Positions 4,929 to 5,366 of a DNA stretch of 5,366 bases are shown in pieces (within the stretch, counting starts at the first letter, position 1; every line of letters starts with the position of its first letter). Under the pieces are notes generated by a model. It had not been told where the DNA came from. It saw only the letters and a list, made by a program, of their open reading frames with translations, and ran no database searches. Source of the DNA: Halomonas halophila (GTDB taxonomy: Bacteria > Pseudomonadota > Gammaproteobacteria > Pseudomonadales > Halomonadaceae); contig DJIP01000230.1 of the NCBI GenBank assembly GCA_002433675.1, positions 1-5,366 on the forward strand, read 5' to 3'. A program made the position numbers and the translations under genes.

Positions 4929-5366
4929 TCAGGTGCTTTCGCCTTCCAGCAGGGCGAAGCCGACGTCGATCTGGCGTTCGGGGTTACGGCCCTCCAGGCG
5001 GTCGATGATCTGCGAGGCGGCCAGCCGACCGATCGCCTCGCGGGGGGAAGAAATGGTGGTCAGGCGCGGCATCAGCGAGCGGCCGAAGGGTAGCCCGGTG
5101 AATCCGGCGATGGCGATGTCGTCAGGTACCCGCAGGCCCTGGCGCTGTGCGCCCAGTAAAGCACCGCTGGCCATCACATCGTCGACGAAGTGGATCGCCT
5201 CGACGCCCGGGTGGCGGCGACGCACCTCGTCCAGCGCCGTGGCGCCAAGGTCGAAGTGGCTGTCCTGCTGCCACTCCATCAGCGGGGCCGCAAGTCCGGC
5301 CTTCTCGAGCCTGGCACGGTGGCCGGCGTAGCGCTGGGCGGCGCGATAGTTGGACTCGAGCCGGGT
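4929..5366 (-). CDS. LacI-family transcriptional regulator, C-terminal part (partial)
   Basis: The reading frame is open from the window edge to a TGA at 4931-4929 and gives 145 residues of the effector-binding domain; the N-terminal helix-turn-helix lies outside. The ATG at 5279 is internal, because 29 further in-frame codons precede it. Family features include the HFVDDVMASGALLGAQRQG segment, the match to the usual 'F..ND..A.GAL...RG' stretch of LacI C-terminal subdomains, then VPDDIAIAGFTG, LTTISSPREAIGRLAAS and the final EGEST. The GFALLEGEST ending and the overall style resemble GntR-type gluconate regulators, but the ligand cannot be fixed from this part. Family members are repressors that release DNA when a sugar or sugar acid binds. 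It converges on the csbD-like gene. No strong terminator is visible after it. Confidence 0.9.
   Translation of the reverse strand, partial: TRLESNYRAAQRYAGHRARLEKAGLAAPLMEWQQDSHFDLGATALDEVRRRHPGVEAIHFVDDVMASGALLGAQRQGLRVPDDIAIAGFTGLPFGRSLMPRLTTISSPREAIGRLAASQIIDRLEGRNPERQIDVGFALLEGEST

Overview
The window is GC-rich bacterial chromosome. Gene content and protein style (YedI/DUF808, PepSY membrane protein, DUF2946, AFG1/ZapE ATPase, YjbJ/CsbD, GntR-like LacI regulator) point to a gammaproteobacterium, most likely Halomonas or a close relative. The genus is an inference from protein character; no marker gene is present. There are no tRNA or rRNA genes, insertion sequences, CRISPR arrays or phage genes.

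Layout. (1) 1-156: the 3' end of a DUF808/YedI-type inner-membrane protein, followed by a doubtful 33-codon ORF and a strong bidirectional terminator (223-252). (2) 303-2321, minus strand: a two-gene unit. A His-rich DUF2946-type protein with a CGYC motif comes first, then a 457-residue PepSY-associated transmembrane protein. Families of this kind recur in copper or iron-siderophore uptake loci, so the pair is best read as a metal-handling module. No TonB-dependent receptor lies next to it. A long-range inverted repeat joins the first gene's stop codon to the second gene's ribosome-binding region and could couple their translation. (3) 2322-2473: a short divergent promoter region. (4) 2474-3784, plus strand: an AFG1/ZapE-family P-loop ATPase with an N-terminal extension encoded partly by a 12-bp tandem repeat, and a roughly 46-residue low-complexity insertion near the C-terminus. 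(5) 3895-4389: a GNAT acetyltransferase with its own terminator. (6) 4570-4773: a small CsbD/YjbJ stress protein behind an AT-rich promoter region and a pair of 8-bp palindromes, ending in a strong hairpin terminator. (7) 4929-5366, minus strand: the C-terminal part of a LacI-family regulator cut by the window edge.

Apart from the DUF2946-PepSY pair, the genes look like independent housekeeping or stress units, each with its own signals. No clearly new multi-gene system is visible. The most interesting items are the coupling hairpin and the internal duplication in the metal module, and the unusual architecture of the ZapE-like ATPase.
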